In this document: positions 25,724 through 33,115 of the stretch, one piece after another
Position numbering within the stretch: position 1 is the stretch's first letter
How the letters are laid out: each line of letters opens with the position of its first letter
Source of the DNA: Paracoccus indicus
GTDB taxonomy: Bacteria > Pseudomonadota > Alphaproteobacteria > Rhodobacterales > Rhodobacteraceae
Direction: 5' to 3'
NCBI RefSeq assembly: GCF_003056335.1
Contig: NZ_PYWA01000001.1
Span: 310,001 to 374,000 of the forward strand
DNA: 64,000 nt
Program-made: the position numbers and the translations under genes
Notes under the pieces: model-generated
Told to the model about the DNA's origin: nothing
The model's input: only the letters and a program-made list of their open reading frames with translations
Database searches by the model: none

Positions 25724-25757
25724 ATGACAGCGCTGTCATACATGATTGCGCTGTCAT
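25724..25757. promoter_or_regulatory. paired gluconate operators and candidate promoter
   Basis: A perfect 18-bp palindrome TATGACAGCGCTGTCATA (25723-25740) is followed 18 bp further on, centre to centre, by a variant ATGATTGCGCTGTCAT (25742-25757) with the same GCGCTGTCAT half. TTGACG at 25717-25722 with TACATG at 25739-25744 (16-base spacer) is a candidate promoter that would be covered by the first site, so the bound repressor would block it. This fits GntR control of gntK and its own gene. Confidence 0.75.
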
Positions 25758-25789
25758 CGAGGAGGTGGCACGACAGGAGGACAATCACG

Positions 25790-26293
25790 ATGAATGTGCG
25801 ACCGATTCTGGTCATGGGGATCTGCGGCGTCGGCAAATCGACGATTGCGCAGGGCATCGCGGACCGGCTCGGCGGCTGCTTCATCGAAGCCGACGAATAT
25901 CACGACGAAACCAGCGTCGCACAGATGCGGGAAGGCCGCCCCTTGACGGATGACATGCGTTGGGGCTGGCTGGACCGGTTGGGACAGGCCGTGAATGCGG
26001 CACCCAAGCGTGCGGTTCTGGCCTGTTCCGCGCTTGGCCGTGCCCACCGCGACCGTCTGCGCAGCGTGACCGGACCGCTGGACATCGTCTTCCTGCACGG
26101 CGACCGCACCGTGATCGAGGAACGGATGAACGCCCGCAAGGGCCACTACATGCCGACCAGCCTGATCGACAGCCAGCTGGCGGCGCTTCAGGCCCCCGAC
26201 GCCCAGGCCGAAAACGCGCTGTGGCTCAGCGTGGCCCTGGCGCCCGAACGCATCATCGAACTTGCCGCCGAGGCCTTGGCCCCGGCTGCCTGA
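25790..26293 (+). CDS. gntK: gluconokinase
   Basis: GntK (167 aa) phosphorylates D-gluconate to 6-phosphogluconate. It has the P-loop GICGVGKST (residues 10-18), EADEYHDETSVAQMREGRPLTDDMRWGWL and CSALGRAHRDRLR, the gluconokinase blocks for substrate and nucleotide binding. ATG 25790 has AGGAGG ten bases upstream; the longer frame runs through the operators. The TRAP transporter genes follow after 23 bases, so import and phosphorylation are co-expressed. Confidence 0.93.
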   Translation: MNVRPILVMGICGVGKSTIAQGIADRLGGCFIEADEYHDETSVAQMREGRPLTDDMRWGWLDRLGQAVNAAPKRAVLACSALGRAHRDRLRSVTGPLDIVFLHGDRTVIEERMNARKGHYMPTSLIDSQLAALQAPDAQAENALWLSVALAPERIIELAAEALAPAA

Positions 26294-26316
26294 ATACCAA
26301 CCCGGAGGAGAACCGA

Positions 26317-27339
26317 ATGACCAACCTGACCCGCCGCACCCTGATGGCCGCCACCGCGCTGATGGCGCTGGCCGCCCCTGCGTTGTCGGCCGATTACACC
26401 TTCCGCTTCCAGTCCTCGGACCCGGCGGGCAACCCCAACTTCATGCTGCAGCAGGGCTGGGCCAAGGATGTCGCCGAGAAATCGGACGGCAAGATCGAGA
26501 TCAACCTGATGCCCGTCGAATCGATCGTCGCGCATAACGAAACCCAGGACGCGATCGCCACCGGCATCCTGGACGGCCATGTCACCGACCTGTCCTATTT
26601 CTCGGGCAAGGATCCGGCATTCGGCCTGATGGGCAACCCCGTCGGCGCATGGTCCGCCCCCGAACAGATGCTGGACTTCGTCGAGAACGGCGGCGGCAAG
26701 GAACTGCTGAACGAGATCATGAACCCCTATGGCCTGCAGTTCATCGGCGCCACGACCCCCGGTCTGGAAGCACTGGTCAGCGCCGTGCCGCTGGACGGCG
26801 TGGACGACCTGTCGGGCGTCAAGATCCGCGCCCCCGAAGGCCTGGTCCAATCGGTCTTTGCCGCCGCCGGCGCATCGCCCGTGAACCTGCCCGGCTCCGA
26901 GGTTTTCACCTCGTTGGACAAGAAGGTCATCGACGCGGCCGATTATACCGTCTTCTCGACGAACCAGGCGCAGGGCCTGAACGACATCGCGCCCCATCCG
27001 GTCTATCCGGGCTTCCACTCGATGCCCCTGGTCGAGATCTCGATGAACAAGGACAAGTGGGACGCCCTGCCCGAGGATCTGCAGCAGGTCATGACCCAAT
27101 CGGTCCACGACTTCGCCCGCGTTCAGGTCGCAGCGCTGGCCGAGGCCGATGAAGAGGCCGTCGCGGCAGCCAAGGAAGGCGGCAAGATCACCATCCACGA
27201 CTGGTCCGACGAGGAACGCGCCAAGTTCCGCGGCATTGCCATGGGCGAATGGGAAAAGGTCGCAAGCCAGTCCCCCGCCGCCCAGAAGGTCTATGACGCA
27301 TTGACCGCCTATCTGACCGAAAAAGGCCTGGTCGAGTAA
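26317..27339 (+). CDS. dctP: TRAP transporter substrate-binding protein (DctP family)
   Basis: Periplasmic DctP-family protein (340 aa). A signal peptide with twin Arg near the start (TRRTLMAAT) ends ALSAD at about residue 24. Then come FRFQSSDPAGNPNF, AHNETQDAI, GVKIRAPEGL and SVFAAAGASPVNLPGSEVFTSLDKKVIDAADYT, the usual DctP blocks including the substrate-carboxylate Arg in KIRAPEG. It binds the carboxylate substrate for the Na-dependent DctQM permease. Substrate inferred as gluconate or a related sugar acid from the gntR/gntK neighbours. AGGAG lies nine bases upstream. Confidence 0.9.
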   Translation: MTNLTRRTLMAATALMALAAPALSADYTFRFQSSDPAGNPNFMLQQGWAKDVAEKSDGKIEINLMPVESIVAHNETQDAIATGILDGHVTDLSYFSGKDPAFGLMGNPVGAWSAPEQMLDFVENGGGKELLNEIMNPYGLQFIGATTPGLEALVSAVPLDGVDDLSGVKIRAPEGLVQSVFAAAGASPVNLPGSEVFTSLDKKVIDAADYTVFSTNQAQGLNDIAPHPVYPGFHSMPLVEISMNKDKWDALPEDLQQVMTQSVHDFARVQVAALAEADEEAVAAAKEGGKITIHDWSDEERAKFRGIAMGEWEKVASQSPAAQKVYDALTAYLTEKGLVE

Positions 27340-27349
27340 AACACGCTTC

Positions 27350-27372
27350 GGGTCGGGCCACGCGCCCGACCC
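27350..27372 (+). other. intercistronic hairpin after the TRAP binding-protein gene
   Basis: Perfect 9-bp inverted repeat GGGTCGGGC (27350-27358) and GCCCGACCC (27364-27372) with a five-base loop, between dctP and dctQ. No T-run follows. This mirrors the hairpin after the inositol-binding protein gene and likely keeps binding-protein mRNA more abundant than membrane-subunit mRNA. Confidence 0.6.
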
Positions 27373-27394
27373 CACCCGAGGGAGGGGAAACACC

Positions 27395-27952
27395 ATGTCC
27401 GCATCCGACGAGATGCCGCGCGAGGAGCATGCCGCCGTCGCGCAATCCGGCTTTCTGGGTCGATGGATCGACCGTTTCGCACTGATCCCCGCCATGGGGC
27501 TGGTCGTCGCCATGCTGATCCTGATCCAGGAGGTCATCCTGCGTTACGTCTTTGCCAGCCCGACCAATTGGGCGCATGAGACGACGGTGTTCCTCTGCGC
27601 GATCTCGTTCATCTACGGCGGGCTGCTGTGCACGTCGCGCGACCGCCATATCCGGGTCGTGCTGGTCTATGACATCCTGCCGCCGGCCGCGCGCCGCGTG
27701 GCCGATTTCCTGATCTCGGCGGTCTGCGCCCTTTCCGCTGGCGCCTTCGCTTGGGCCGCATGGCAGATGGTCAAGCGCGCCGCATGGCGTCCCGACGGCA
27801 GCTTTCACCTTGAAACATCCGGCAGCGCCTGGAACCCCGCGTTCCCCGGCATGCTGAAGATCCTGCTGATGGTCTCGCTGATCGTCATGGCAGTGCAATT
27901 CGTGATCCTTGCGATCAACTATGCCCGCGGGCAGGGCATGGGGGCCCGCTGA
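27395..27952 (+). CDS. dctQ: TRAP transporter small permease (DctQ family)
   Basis: Four-helix DctQ-type membrane protein (185 aa). Helices lie near residues 30-50, 65-85, 105-130 and 150-172. FASPTNWAHETTVFLCAISFIYGG is the conserved DctQ segment (Trp-x-x-Glu), followed by RDRHIRVVLVYDIL. It links binding protein and large permease. GGGAGGGG lies seven bases upstream of the ATG. It overlaps dctM by one base in the TGATG junction. Confidence 0.9.
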   Translation: MSASDEMPREEHAAVAQSGFLGRWIDRFALIPAMGLVVAMLILIQEVILRYVFASPTNWAHETTVFLCAISFIYGGLLCTSRDRHIRVVLVYDILPPAARRVADFLISAVCALSAGAFAWAAWQMVKRAAWRPDGSFHLETSGSAWNPAFPGMLKILLMVSLIVMAVQFVILAINYARGQGMGAR

Positions 27953-29268
27953 TGGAGATTTTCGGTTCGCTTCAATCCCTGGGGATCGAGACCGGCACGC
28001 TGGTGCTGTTCGCGATGCTTCTGGGCCTTCTGGTCACGGGCATTCCGCTGGCCTTCGTCACCCTGCTGGTCACGCTGATCTTCGCGCTTGGCTGGTTCGG
28101 GCCGAACGTCGTGCCGCTGATCACCAGCCGCGTCTATTCCTTCGTCAGCAGCTTCGTCTTCGTCTCGGTGCCGATGTTCGTGCTGATGGCGGCCATCCTG
28201 GACCGCAGCGGCATCGCGCGCGACCTGTTCGAGGCGATGCGCCTGATCGGTGGCCGCATCCGTGGCGGCGTGGCCGTCCAGACGATCTTCGTGGCCGTCA
28301 TCCTGGCCGCCATGTCCGGAATCATCGGCGGCGAGGTCGTGCTGCTGGGTCTGATCGCCCTGCCGCAGATGCTGGCGCAGGGCTATGACCGCAAGCTGGC
28401 CATCGGTGTCGTCTGCGCAGGCGGCAGCCTCGGGACCATGGTGCCGCCCTCGATCGTGCTGATCATCTATGGCCTGACCGCCAACGTCTCGATCGGCGAC
28501 CTGTTCACGGCGGCCTTCGTGCCGGGCGGACTGCTGGCGCTGCTTTATGTCGGCTATGTCCTGATGCGCGCCTGGCTGACGCCGAACGCCGTCCCCCCCG
28601 CCGTGACCGATCCCGTGCCAATGGCGGAAAAGCTGCGTCTGCTGAAAGGGCTGTTCCTGCCGATCGTCGTGGTCGTCATGGTGCTTGGCTCGATCTACGG
28701 CGGCATCGCATCGGTGACCGAGGCCAGCGCTGTCGGCGTGGCGGGCGTCCTGCTGTCGACCATCGTGCGCGGCGAATTCACCTGGAGCCTGCTGCGCGGC
28801 GCGGCCATCCAGACCCTGCAGACCGTCGGCATGATCGTCTGGATCGGTATCGGTGCATCCGCGCTGGTCGGCGTCTTCAACCTGATGGGCGGCATCACCT
28901 TCGTGTCCGATCTGATCACCGGCATCAGTGACAATCCGACCGTCATCATCCTGTTCATGATGGCCATCCTGTTCGTCCTGGGCATGTTCCTGGACTGGGT
29001 CGGGATCGCGCTGCTGACCATGCCGATCTTCGTGCCGATCATCGTCAGTCTTGGTTACGATCCGGTCTGGTTCGGTGTTCTGTTCGCGATGAACATGCAG
29101 GTCAGCTTCCTGTCGCCGCCCTTCGGGCCTGCCGCCTTCTACCTGAAGTCGGTCACCCCGCCCGACATTTCCCTGGGCGAGATCTTCCGCGCCCTGCTGC
29201 CCTTCATCGGGTTGCAGATCCTGGCAGTGGGGCTGCTGATCGCCTTCCCGATGATCGCCATCTACTGA
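27952..29268 (+). CDS. dctM: TRAP transporter large permease (DctM family)
   Basis: DctM-type permease (438 aa), about twelve helices. AAMSGIIGGEVVLLGLIALPQM and VCAGGSLGTMVPPSIVLIIYG (residues ~160-180) are the signature loops of the family, and FSVG-type motifs recur in VASVTEASAVGVAGVLL near residue 255. It forms the ion-coupled translocation pathway with DctQ. It is the last gene of the gluconate-linked operon, followed within 30 bases by a strong terminator. Confidence 0.93.
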   Translation: MEIFGSLQSLGIETGTLVLFAMLLGLLVTGIPLAFVTLLVTLIFALGWFGPNVVPLITSRVYSFVSSFVFVSVPMFVLMAAILDRSGIARDLFEAMRLIGGRIRGGVAVQTIFVAVILAAMSGIIGGEVVLLGLIALPQMLAQGYDRKLAIGVVCAGGSLGTMVPPSIVLIIYGLTANVSIGDLFTAAFVPGGLLALLYVGYVLMRAWLTPNAVPPAVTDPVPMAEKLRLLKGLFLPIVVVVMVLGSIYGGIASVTEASAVGVAGVLLSTIVRGEFTWSLLRGAAIQTLQTVGMIVWIGIGASALVGVFNLMGGITFVSDLITGISDNPTVIILFMMAILFVLGMFLDWVGIALLTMPIFVPIIVSLGYDPVWFGVLFAMNMQVSFLSPPFGPAAFYLKSVTPPDISLGEIFRALLPFIGLQILAVGLLIAFPMIAIY

Positions 29269-29294
29269 GCCTGAGCTTGACCGGGGCTGGGGCT

Positions 29295-29329
29295 GGGGCC
29301 GGGGGACGACCCCCGGCCCCGCGTTTTTT
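29295..29329 (+). terminator. rho-independent terminator after dctM
   Basis: An 11-bp perfect stem GGGGCCGGGGG (29295-29305) and CCCCCGGCCCC (29310-29320), loop ACGA, followed by GCG and six T (29324-29329). It ends the gntK-dctPQM transcript. Confidence 0.85.
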
Positions 29330-29375
29330 CATGGCAGTGCGATGACGGTCGGAACCTTTCCCCTTGCCTTGCGCT

Positions 29376-29389
29376 TGGGTCACGACCCA
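29376..29389. promoter_or_regulatory. inverted repeat upstream of the osmoprotectant importer
   Basis: TGGGTCACGACCCA, 6-bp arms around a central AC, 48 bases upstream of the osmF-like ATG and within the only free promoter region of the operon. Could be an operator or simply a structural repeat; no regulator gene is adjacent. Confidence 0.35.
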
Positions 29390-29437
29390 GAATCCGAACC
29401 ACCGGATCGCGCCGGGCGCGCCACGAAAGGACGACCC

Positions 29438-30346
29438 ATGAAGACCATTCCCGTCATTGCCGCCGCCCTGATCGGGCTTGGTTCCGCCGCAGGAGCCCAG
29501 GACATCACCGTATCCTCGAAGATCGACACCGAGGGTGGACTTCTGGGCAACATCATCCTGATGGCGCTGCAGGACGCCGGGCTGCCCGTGAAGGGACGCC
29601 TGCAACTGGGCGGTACGCCGATCATGCGCGATGCCATCACCTCGGGGCAGGTCGACATCTATCCCGAGTATACCGCCAATGGCGCCTTCTTCTTCAACGA
29701 GGCCGACAGCGAGGTCTGGAAGGATGCCGAGGCCGGATACCAGCGCGTGGCCGAACTGGATCTGGAGCAGAACGACGTGGTCTGGCTGCAGCCCTCGCCC
29801 GCGAACAACACCTGGGCCATCGCCCTGCGTCAGGACCTGGCCGAGGAAAACAACCTTGCCAGCATGTCCGACCTTGGCACCTGGATCAGCGATGGCGGCG
29901 ACATCAAGCTGGCGGCCTCGACCGAATTCGTGACCTCGGCCGCGGCGCTGCCGGCGTTCCAATCGACCTATGGCTTCAAGATGACGCCCGACCAGCTGGT
30001 TCAGCTTTCGGGGGGTGACACGGCAGCCACCATCGCGGCGGCCGCGCAGCAGACCTCGGGGGTGAATGCGGCCATGGTCTATGGCACCGACGGCGGCATC
30101 GCCCCTGCGGGTCTGGTCGTGATGGAGGATGACAAGGGCGTGCAACCTGTCTATCAGCCTGCCCCCATCGTGCGCGCCGAGGTTCTGGAGGCCCATCCCG
30201 AAATCCGCGACGTGCTGGCACCCATCTTCGAAGGGCTGGACCTGAAGACCCTGCAGGACCTGAACGGTCGCATCCAGATCGGTGGAGAACCTGCCGAAAC
30301 CGTCGCCCGAGACTATCTGACCGGCGCGGGCTTTCTGGACGGATGA
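29438..30346 (+). CDS. osmF: osmoprotectant ABC transporter substrate-binding protein (OsmF/YehZ)
   Basis: Periplasmic binding protein (302 aa) of the quaternary-amine (QAT) family. The signal peptide ends GAAGAQD at about residue 20. ITVSSKIDTEGGLLGNIILMALQDAG, LGGTPIMRDAITSGQVDIYPEYTANG and the terminal domain (PAPIVRAEVLEAHPEIRDVLAPIF) match OsmF/YehZ, which binds glycine betaine or a related compound at low affinity. Start ATG 29438 has GAAAGGA eight bases upstream; the longer frame is unsupported. It leads a four-gene operon with the order of E. coli yehZYXW. Confidence 0.88.
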   Translation: MKTIPVIAAALIGLGSAAGAQDITVSSKIDTEGGLLGNIILMALQDAGLPVKGRLQLGGTPIMRDAITSGQVDIYPEYTANGAFFFNEADSEVWKDAEAGYQRVAELDLEQNDVVWLQPSPANNTWAIALRQDLAEENNLASMSDLGTWISDGGDIKLAASTEFVTSAAALPAFQSTYGFKMTPDQLVQLSGGDTAATIAAAAQQTSGVNAAMVYGTDGGIAPAGLVVMEDDKGVQPVYQPAPIVRAEVLEAHPEIRDVLAPIFEGLDLKTLQDLNGRIQIGGEPAETVARDYLTGAGFLDG

Positions 30347-31476
30347 CCCTGCGGGCTGACCGCCCCGGCCTGCTGTTTGCCCTGATCGGGCTGGCGGGGC
30401 TGGTCCTGCCGCTGGTGCAGTTCAAACCCAACCGCATCGTGCCGGGCGAAGGCGTTGGCTTGCCGCTGCCACTGACCGCCCTTCTGGCCCTGATCCTGCT
30501 GGCCGGTTGCCTGCACTGGCCACACATCTGGCGATTGGCGGGCGGTCTGGCAGGCTTGGGCACGGTCGTCCTGACCCTAGGCGGCACCGCGCGCATGTTG
30601 ATGGACCAAGCCCCCGATCTGGCGCGCGTGGCCCCCGCCGCAGGGTTCTGGCTGCTGCTGTTGGCGTTTTCCCTGATGCTGACCGATGCCGTCACCCGGC
30701 TGCGGCCATCGCTGAGATGGCGCTGGTTGATGCTGGCAGGGGTCGTGGGGCTGGTGGTCCTGGTACTGACAACGGGTTGGCTGGATCAGGTCTCGGTCAT
30801 GCGCGAATACGCCGCCCGCCGCGATGCCTTCCTGCGTGAAGGGGCGGCCCATCTGTTCCTGGCCTTCGGATCGCTTGGGCTGGCGCTTCTGGTGGGACTG
30901 CCCTTGGGCGTCGCCATCCACCAATCGCCCGCGGCGCGCGGTCCGGTCCTGTCGGTGTTGAACATCCTTCAGACCATTCCGTCGCTGGCGCTGTTCGGGA
31001 TCATGATTCCGATCTTCGGCTGGATCGCTGCCAACGTTCCGGGCGCGGCGCAGGCGGGTATCGCAGGCATCGGGGTCTTTCCCGCCTTGGTGGCGCTGTT
31101 TCTCTATTCGCTGCTGCCCGTCGTCTCGAACACGCTGACCGGCCTGTCGGGTGTCAGCCCCGCCACGCAGGATGCCGCCTTGGGCCTTGGGCTGACCCGC
31201 TGGCAGGTGCTGGCATGGGTGCTGGTGCCGCTGGCGCTGCCCGTCCTGCTGGCGGCCATCCGCATCGTGCTGGTCCAGAACATCGGGCTGGCCGTCATCG
31301 CGGGCCTGATCGGCGGCGGCGGCTTCGGCACCTTCGTCTTTCAAGGCCTGAACCAGACGGCGATGGACCTGGTCCTGCTGGGCGCGCTGCCCACCATCGG
31401 GATGGCTCTGGTGGCGGGCATCGCGCTGGACCTGCTGGTCCAATCCCTGAATCGCCACACCCCGAGGTCCGCATGA
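30343..31476 (+). CDS. yehY: osmoprotectant ABC transporter permease (YehY type)
   Basis: Membrane protein (377 aa) with an N-terminal extra helical region (about residues 10-155, ~5 helices) followed by a standard binding-protein-dependent permease domain (~165-377). The permease domain has NILQTIPSLALFGIMIPIFG, EAA-like loop AATQDAALGLGLTRWQVLAWVLVPLALPVL and NIGLAVIAGLIGGGGFG. The extended N-terminus is characteristic of YehY rather than YehW. It overlaps both neighbours by ATGA. Confidence 0.88.
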   Translation: MTLRADRPGLLFALIGLAGLVLPLVQFKPNRIVPGEGVGLPLPLTALLALILLAGCLHWPHIWRLAGGLAGLGTVVLTLGGTARMLMDQAPDLARVAPAAGFWLLLLAFSLMLTDAVTRLRPSLRWRWLMLAGVVGLVVLVLTTGWLDQVSVMREYAARRDAFLREGAAHLFLAFGSLGLALLVGLPLGVAIHQSPAARGPVLSVLNILQTIPSLALFGIMIPIFGWIAANVPGAAQAGIAGIGVFPALVALFLYSLLPVVSNTLTGLSGVSPATQDAALGLGLTRWQVLAWVLVPLALPVLLAAIRIVLVQNIGLAVIAGLIGGGGFGTFVFQGLNQTAMDLVLLGALPTIGMALVAGIALDLLVQSLNRHTPRSA

Positions 31477-32390
31477 TCCAGATCCAGCACCTGACCAAGC
31501 GCTATGACGGCAAGCCGGTCGTCGATGACGTCAGCCTGACGGTCGAACGTGGCCAGATCGCGGCGCTGGTCGGCACATCGGGGTCGGGCAAGACGACGCT
31601 GCTGCGGATGATCAACCGGCTGGTGATGCCGACCTCGGGGCACGTGCTGATCGACGGACAGGACACGGGCGGCATCGCGCCGCATCTGCTGCGTCGCCGC
31701 ATCGGCTATGCCATCCAGGGGCACGGGCTGTTTCCGCATCGCACCGTCGGACAGAACATCGCCACCGTCCCGCGCCTGCTGCGCTGGCCCGCGGACGAAA
31801 TCCGTGCCCGGGTCGACGAATTGCTGACGCTGTTCCAGCTGGACCCAGATGCCTTTCGCGACCGCATGCCGCATGAACTGTCGGGCGGCCAGCAACAGCG
31901 CATCGGCGTGGCACGCGCCTTGGCCGCCAAGCCCGACGTGCTGCTGATGGACGAACCCTTCGGCGCGCTGGACCCGGTGATCCGCGCCAAGGCACAGGCC
32001 GACCTGCGACAGATCCAGCGCCAGTTGGGCACCACGCTGGTTCTGGTCACCCATGACATGACCGAGGCGATCCTGCTGGGCGATCAGATCGCCGTCATGG
32101 ATCAGGGACGCCTGCTGCAATATGCACCGCCCGCCGAGATCCTGCGCGCCCCCGCCACCCCCTTCGTCGAGGCGCTGATCGGCCCCGACATGCGCCCCTT
32201 CCACCTGCTGTCGCTGACCCCCGCCTTCAGGATCGCGACCGAGGGTCATGCCACGGGCACCCCCATCCCGCGGGATGCGACCCTGCGCGACGCCTTGGCC
32301 GAATGCCTCTGGAGCGGCCGCGACGCCCTGCCCGTCGAAGGCGGCGGCGTGGTCACCTTGACCGCCCTGCGCGAAAGGGCTGCGCCGTGA
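31473..32390 (+). CDS. yehX: osmoprotectant ABC transporter ATPase (YehX/OpuCA type)
   Basis: ATPase (305 aa) with Walker A GTSGSGKTT (residues ~34-42), YAIQGHGLFPHRTV (Q-loop, typical of QAT ATPases), LSGGQQQRIGVARAL, Walker B LLMDEPFGALD and VTHDMTEA switch His. A C-terminal segment beyond residue 240 replaces the usual paired CBS domains with a shorter tail. The ATG overlaps the upstream permease. It energises the YehZYXW importer. Confidence 0.9.
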   Translation: MIQIQHLTKRYDGKPVVDDVSLTVERGQIAALVGTSGSGKTTLLRMINRLVMPTSGHVLIDGQDTGGIAPHLLRRRIGYAIQGHGLFPHRTVGQNIATVPRLLRWPADEIRARVDELLTLFQLDPDAFRDRMPHELSGGQQQRIGVARALAAKPDVLLMDEPFGALDPVIRAKAQADLRQIQRQLGTTLVLVTHDMTEAILLGDQIAVMDQGRLLQYAPPAEILRAPATPFVEALIGPDMRPFHLLSLTPAFRIATEGHATGTPIPRDATLRDALAECLWSGRDALPVEGGGVVTLTALRERAAP

Positions 32391-33115
32391 TCGGACGCAT
32401 CCTGATGGCGGCTGCGGGGTTGTTCTTGCTGGCCTTCCTGGCCAGTCCCGGCAGTTTCAGCTGGCTGTTCGCCCCCATGACCCGCAATGGCGCACCGGCC
32501 ATCTATACGCAGACCCCGCTCTGGTCGCTGACACTGTCGCATCTGACGCTGGTCGCGGTCGCGGTTGCGGCTTCGACGCTGGTGGCCTTGGTGCTGGGGG
32601 TGTTGGTGACGCGACCTTCGGGGCGGGAATTTCTGCCCTTGGCGCGGACCATCACCTCGGTCGGTCAGACCTTTCCGCCGGTCGCGGTGCTGGCGCTGGC
32701 CGTGCCGGTGATGGGTTTCGGAGCAGGCCCGACACTGGTGGCGCTGTTTCTTTACGGTTTGCTGCCGGTCTTCGAAAACACGCTGGCCGGTCTGACGAAC
32801 CAGCCCGCCCAGATCCGCGAGGCTGCACGCGGCATGGGCCTGACCCCGGCCCAACGTCTGTGGCAGGTGGACCTGCCCTTGGCGCTGCCGGTGATCCTGA
32901 CGGGGATGCGGCTGACGGCGGTGATCTCGCTTGGGACGGCGACGATCGGATCGACCGTCGCCGCCCGCACCCTGGGCGAGGTGATCATCGCGGGTCTGCT
33001 ATCGTCCAACACCGCTTTTGTCCTGCAGGGCGGCATGGTCGTCGGCATCATCGCCGTCATGATCCACGAGGGCTTTCAGGCGCTGGCACGCCTTGCGTCG
33101 CGCCGTACCGGTTAA
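32387..33115 (+). CDS. yehW: osmoprotectant ABC transporter permease (YehW type)
   Basis: Second permease (242 aa) with about six helices and QAT-family blocks TITSVGQTFPPVAVLALAVP, EAARGMGLTPAQRLWQVDLPLALPVI and ISLGTATIGSTVAARTLGEVI. The start is GTG 32387, overlapping the ATPase stop (GTGA); an internal ATG would cut into the first helix. It heterodimerises with YehY. Its TAA stop shares bases with the convergent glgP stop at 33112-33115 (TTAA), so there is no room for a conventional terminator between the two operons. Confidence 0.88.
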   Translation: MIGRILMAAAGLFLLAFLASPGSFSWLFAPMTRNGAPAIYTQTPLWSLTLSHLTLVAVAVAASTLVALVLGVLVTRPSGREFLPLARTITSVGQTFPPVAVLALAVPVMGFGAGPTLVALFLYGLLPVFENTLAGLTNQPAQIREAARGMGLTPAQRLWQVDLPLALPVILTGMRLTAVISLGTATIGSTVAARTLGEVIIAGLLSSNTAFVLQGGMVVGIIAVMIHEGFQALARLASRRTG

